Origin: JAPHTQ01 sp050299175
GTDB taxonomy: Bacteria; Pseudomonadota; Gammaproteobacteria; Thiohalomonadales; Thiohalomonadaceae
Length of the DNA: 64,000 nt
Reading direction: 5' to 3'
Assembly: GCA_050299175.1 (NCBI GenBank)
Contig: JBNKVM010000064.1
Coordinates: 24,754 to 88,753, forward strand
Part shown: positions 62,628 through 64,000 of the stretch, piece by piece
Numbering within the stretch: the stretch's first letter is position 1
Layout of the letters: every line of letters starts with the position of its first letter
Made by a program: the position numbers and the translations under genes
The notes under the pieces: model-generated
What the model was told of the DNA's origin: nothing
The model's input: the letters and a program-made list of their open reading frames with translations, nothing else
Databases searched by the model: none

Positions 62628-64000
62628 TGATCCCAGAACTCGGCCACATGGCCCTGATCCTCGCCCTCTGCATGGCACTGGTGCAGGCCAGCCTGCCGGT
62701 GATCGGCGCCCATCGCGGCATTGCCAGTTGGATTGCCCTGGCCCGCCCCGCCGCCTGGGCCCAGTTCCTGCTGGTGGCGATCTCCTTCGCCTGCCTCACC
62801 TACGCCTTCCTGGTGCACGACTTCTCGGTACAGTACGTCGCCAGCAACTCCAACACCCAACTGCCGACCATCTACCTCATCTCCGGGGTGTGGGGCGCGC
62901 ATGAAGGATCATTGTTGCTGTGGGCCCTGTCCCTCTCGCTCTGGACCGTGGCCGTGGCTATCTTCAGCCGCAGCGTGCCGGAGGCGATGGTGGCACGGGT
63001 TATCGGCGTGATGGGCATGGTCGGCACCGGCTTCCTGCTCTTCATCCTGGTCACCTCCAACCCCTTCGAACGGCTGCCGATGCCGCCGATGGAAGGGCGT
63101 GAACTCAACCCGCTACTGCAGGACCCGGGTCTGGCGATCCACCCGCCGATGCTCTACATGGGCTACGTCGGCTTCTCCGTCGCCTTTGCCTTTGCTATCG
63201 CGGCAATGCTGGGCGGTCGCCTCGACGCCGCCTGGGCGCGCTGGTCGCGGCCCTGGACCAACGTCGCCTGGGTCTTCCTCACCCTCGGTATTGTCCTCGG
63301 TAGCTGGTGGGCCTACTACGAACTGGGCTGGGGCGGCTGGTGGTTCTGGGACCCGGTGGAAAACGCCTCCTTTATGCCTTGGCTGGTGGGCACCGCCCTG
63401 CTCCACTCCCTGGCAGTGACCGAGAAGCGCGGCGCCTTCAAGGCATGGACAGTACTGCTGGCGATCTTCGCCTTCTCCCTCAGCCTGCTCGGCACCTTCC
63501 TGGTCCGTTCCGGGGTGCTGACCTCGGTACACGCCTTCGCTACCGATCCGGAACGCGGCGTCTTTATCCTGCTGTTCCTCGGCGTGGTGGTTGGCGGTTC
63601 GTTGCTGCTCTACTCCTGGCGCGCCAGCGAGATCCGCTCCACGGTCCATTTCGAGCTGGTCTCCCGCGAGACCGGCCTGTTGCTGAACAATGTGCTGCTG
63701 GTCGTCGCCACCGCCAGCGTGCTGCTCGGTACCCTCTACCCACTGGTCCTCGACGCCCTCGGTGTCGGCAAGATCTCGGTAGGACCGCCCTACTTTAACA
63801 GCGTCTTCGTGCCGCTGACCGTACCACTGGCTATCCTGGTGGGGATCGGCATTTTCACCAACTGGCGCAGAAGCGAGCCGAAAGAACTCTGGCAGAAATT
63901 ACGCCTGCCGCTGGCGCTGAGTGTCATGGCCGGTGCCACCGCAGTGTTTGTCTTCGCCCCGCAAGTCAGCCTGGGCGCGCTGCTCGGGGCGGTGCTGACC
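62627..64000 (+). CDS. ccmF: cytochrome c heme lyase subunit CcmF (partial)
   Basis: The first 458 codons are present and the end lies outside the window. It is a polytopic protein starting MIPELGHMALILALCMALVQ, with SGVWGAHEGSLLLWALSLS, HPPMLYMGYVGFSVAFAFAIA and the WWD motif WGGWWFWDPVENASFMPWL. With CcmH it transfers heme to apocytochromes with CxxCH motifs, such as those encoded just upstream. Confidence 0.96.
   Translation, partial: MIPELGHMALILALCMALVQASLPVIGAHRGIASWIALARPAAWAQFLLVAISFACLTYAFLVHDFSVQYVASNSNTQLPTIYLISGVWGAHEGSLLLWALSLSLWTVAVAIFSRSVPEAMVARVIGVMGMVGTGFLLFILVTSNPFERLPMPPMEGRELNPLLQDPGLAIHPPMLYMGYVGFSVAFAFAIAAMLGGRLDAAWARWSRPWTNVAWVFLTLGIVLGSWWAYYELGWGGWWFWDPVENASFMPWLVGTALLHSLAVTEKRGAFKAWTVLLAIFAFSLSLLGTFLVRSGVLTSVHAFATDPERGVFILLFLGVVVGGSLLLYSWRASEIRSTVHFELVSRETGLLLNNVLLVVATASVLLGTLYPLVLDALGVGKISVGPPYFNSVFVPLTVPLAILVGIGIFTNWRRSEPKELWQKLRLPLALSVMAGATAVFVFAPQVSLGALLGAVLT

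Overview
The window looks like chromosomal DNA of a gammaproteobacterium. The evidence is conserved gene order (lptG-lptF divergent from pepA-holC-valS, and a ccmABCDEF run), the E. coli-like long single-chain PurL, and SelD-SelU, TcdA, RsuA and YbgA-like proteins. The genus cannot be named from sequence alone. The energy-related genes (multiheme cytochromes, c-type cytochrome maturation, a SulP anion transporter) suit a metal- or sulfur-cycling respiratory lifestyle; that is inference. No tRNA, rRNA, CRISPR array, prophage or insertion sequence was seen.

Layout. 1-2.9 kb: ECF sigma factor with an NrsF-type anti-sigma factor, and divergently a SigF-like promoter driving a secreted MxKDx repeat protein and a DipZ-type thiol-redox membrane protein. 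3-5.3 kb: Tex. 5.5-6.0 kb: ParD/ParE-type toxin-antitoxin pair. 6.1-8.3 kb: selD-selU for tRNA selenouridine. 8.3-10.7 kb: sulP-usp operon with a structured leader. 10.8-16.4 kb: four-gene envelope operon (7TM transglutaminase-like protein, RimK-like ATP-grasp ligase, TPR protein, outer-membrane beta-barrel). 16.4-17.5 kb: AT-rich patch with two small Bor-like lipoproteins. 17.5-21.4 kb: purL. 21.5-28.7 kb: RDD protein, membrane PHP protein, DUF3108 protein, lptG, lptF, pepA, holC and a small acidic protein. 28.8-33.4 kb: valS, a DUF1697 protein, a secreted EF-hand protein and a DUF2892 protein. 33.5-40.6 kb: Crp/Fnr regulator, rsuA, DUF523-DUF1722 protein, tcdA, a membrane nucleotide-cyclase homologue with altered catalytic residues, a DUF3999 protein and an MFS transporter. 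40.6-43.5 kb: a second ECF sigma operon with small Q/R-rich secreted proteins. 43.6-50.4 kb: TatD hydrolase, M16 and M48 peptidases, ABC exporter. 50.4-52.6 kb: palindromic element and a Sel1-ankyrin protein. 52.6-59.7 kb: electron-transfer locus. 59.8-64 kb: ccmABCDEF, with ccmF cut by the window edge.

The best candidates for an undescribed system are two loci. The first (52.6-59.7 kb) is an apparent complete route for electrons across both membranes: a membrane-anchored FAD/Fe-S oxidoreductase whose two ferredoxin motifs each lack the second cysteine, a membrane protein with two histidine pairs spaced 14 residues apart as in diheme b cytochromes, a 21-CxxCH cytochrome, a cytochrome with 11 CxxCH plus one CxxxCH, and a TPR/beta-barrel outer-membrane protein, next to the genes that attach heme to c-type cytochromes. 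The second (10.8-16.4 kb) joins an amide-bond ligase and a membrane transglutaminase-like enzyme with an apparently intact Cys-His-Asp triad to a TPR protein and an outer-membrane barrel. That layout resembles polymer or peptide modification and export across the envelope.
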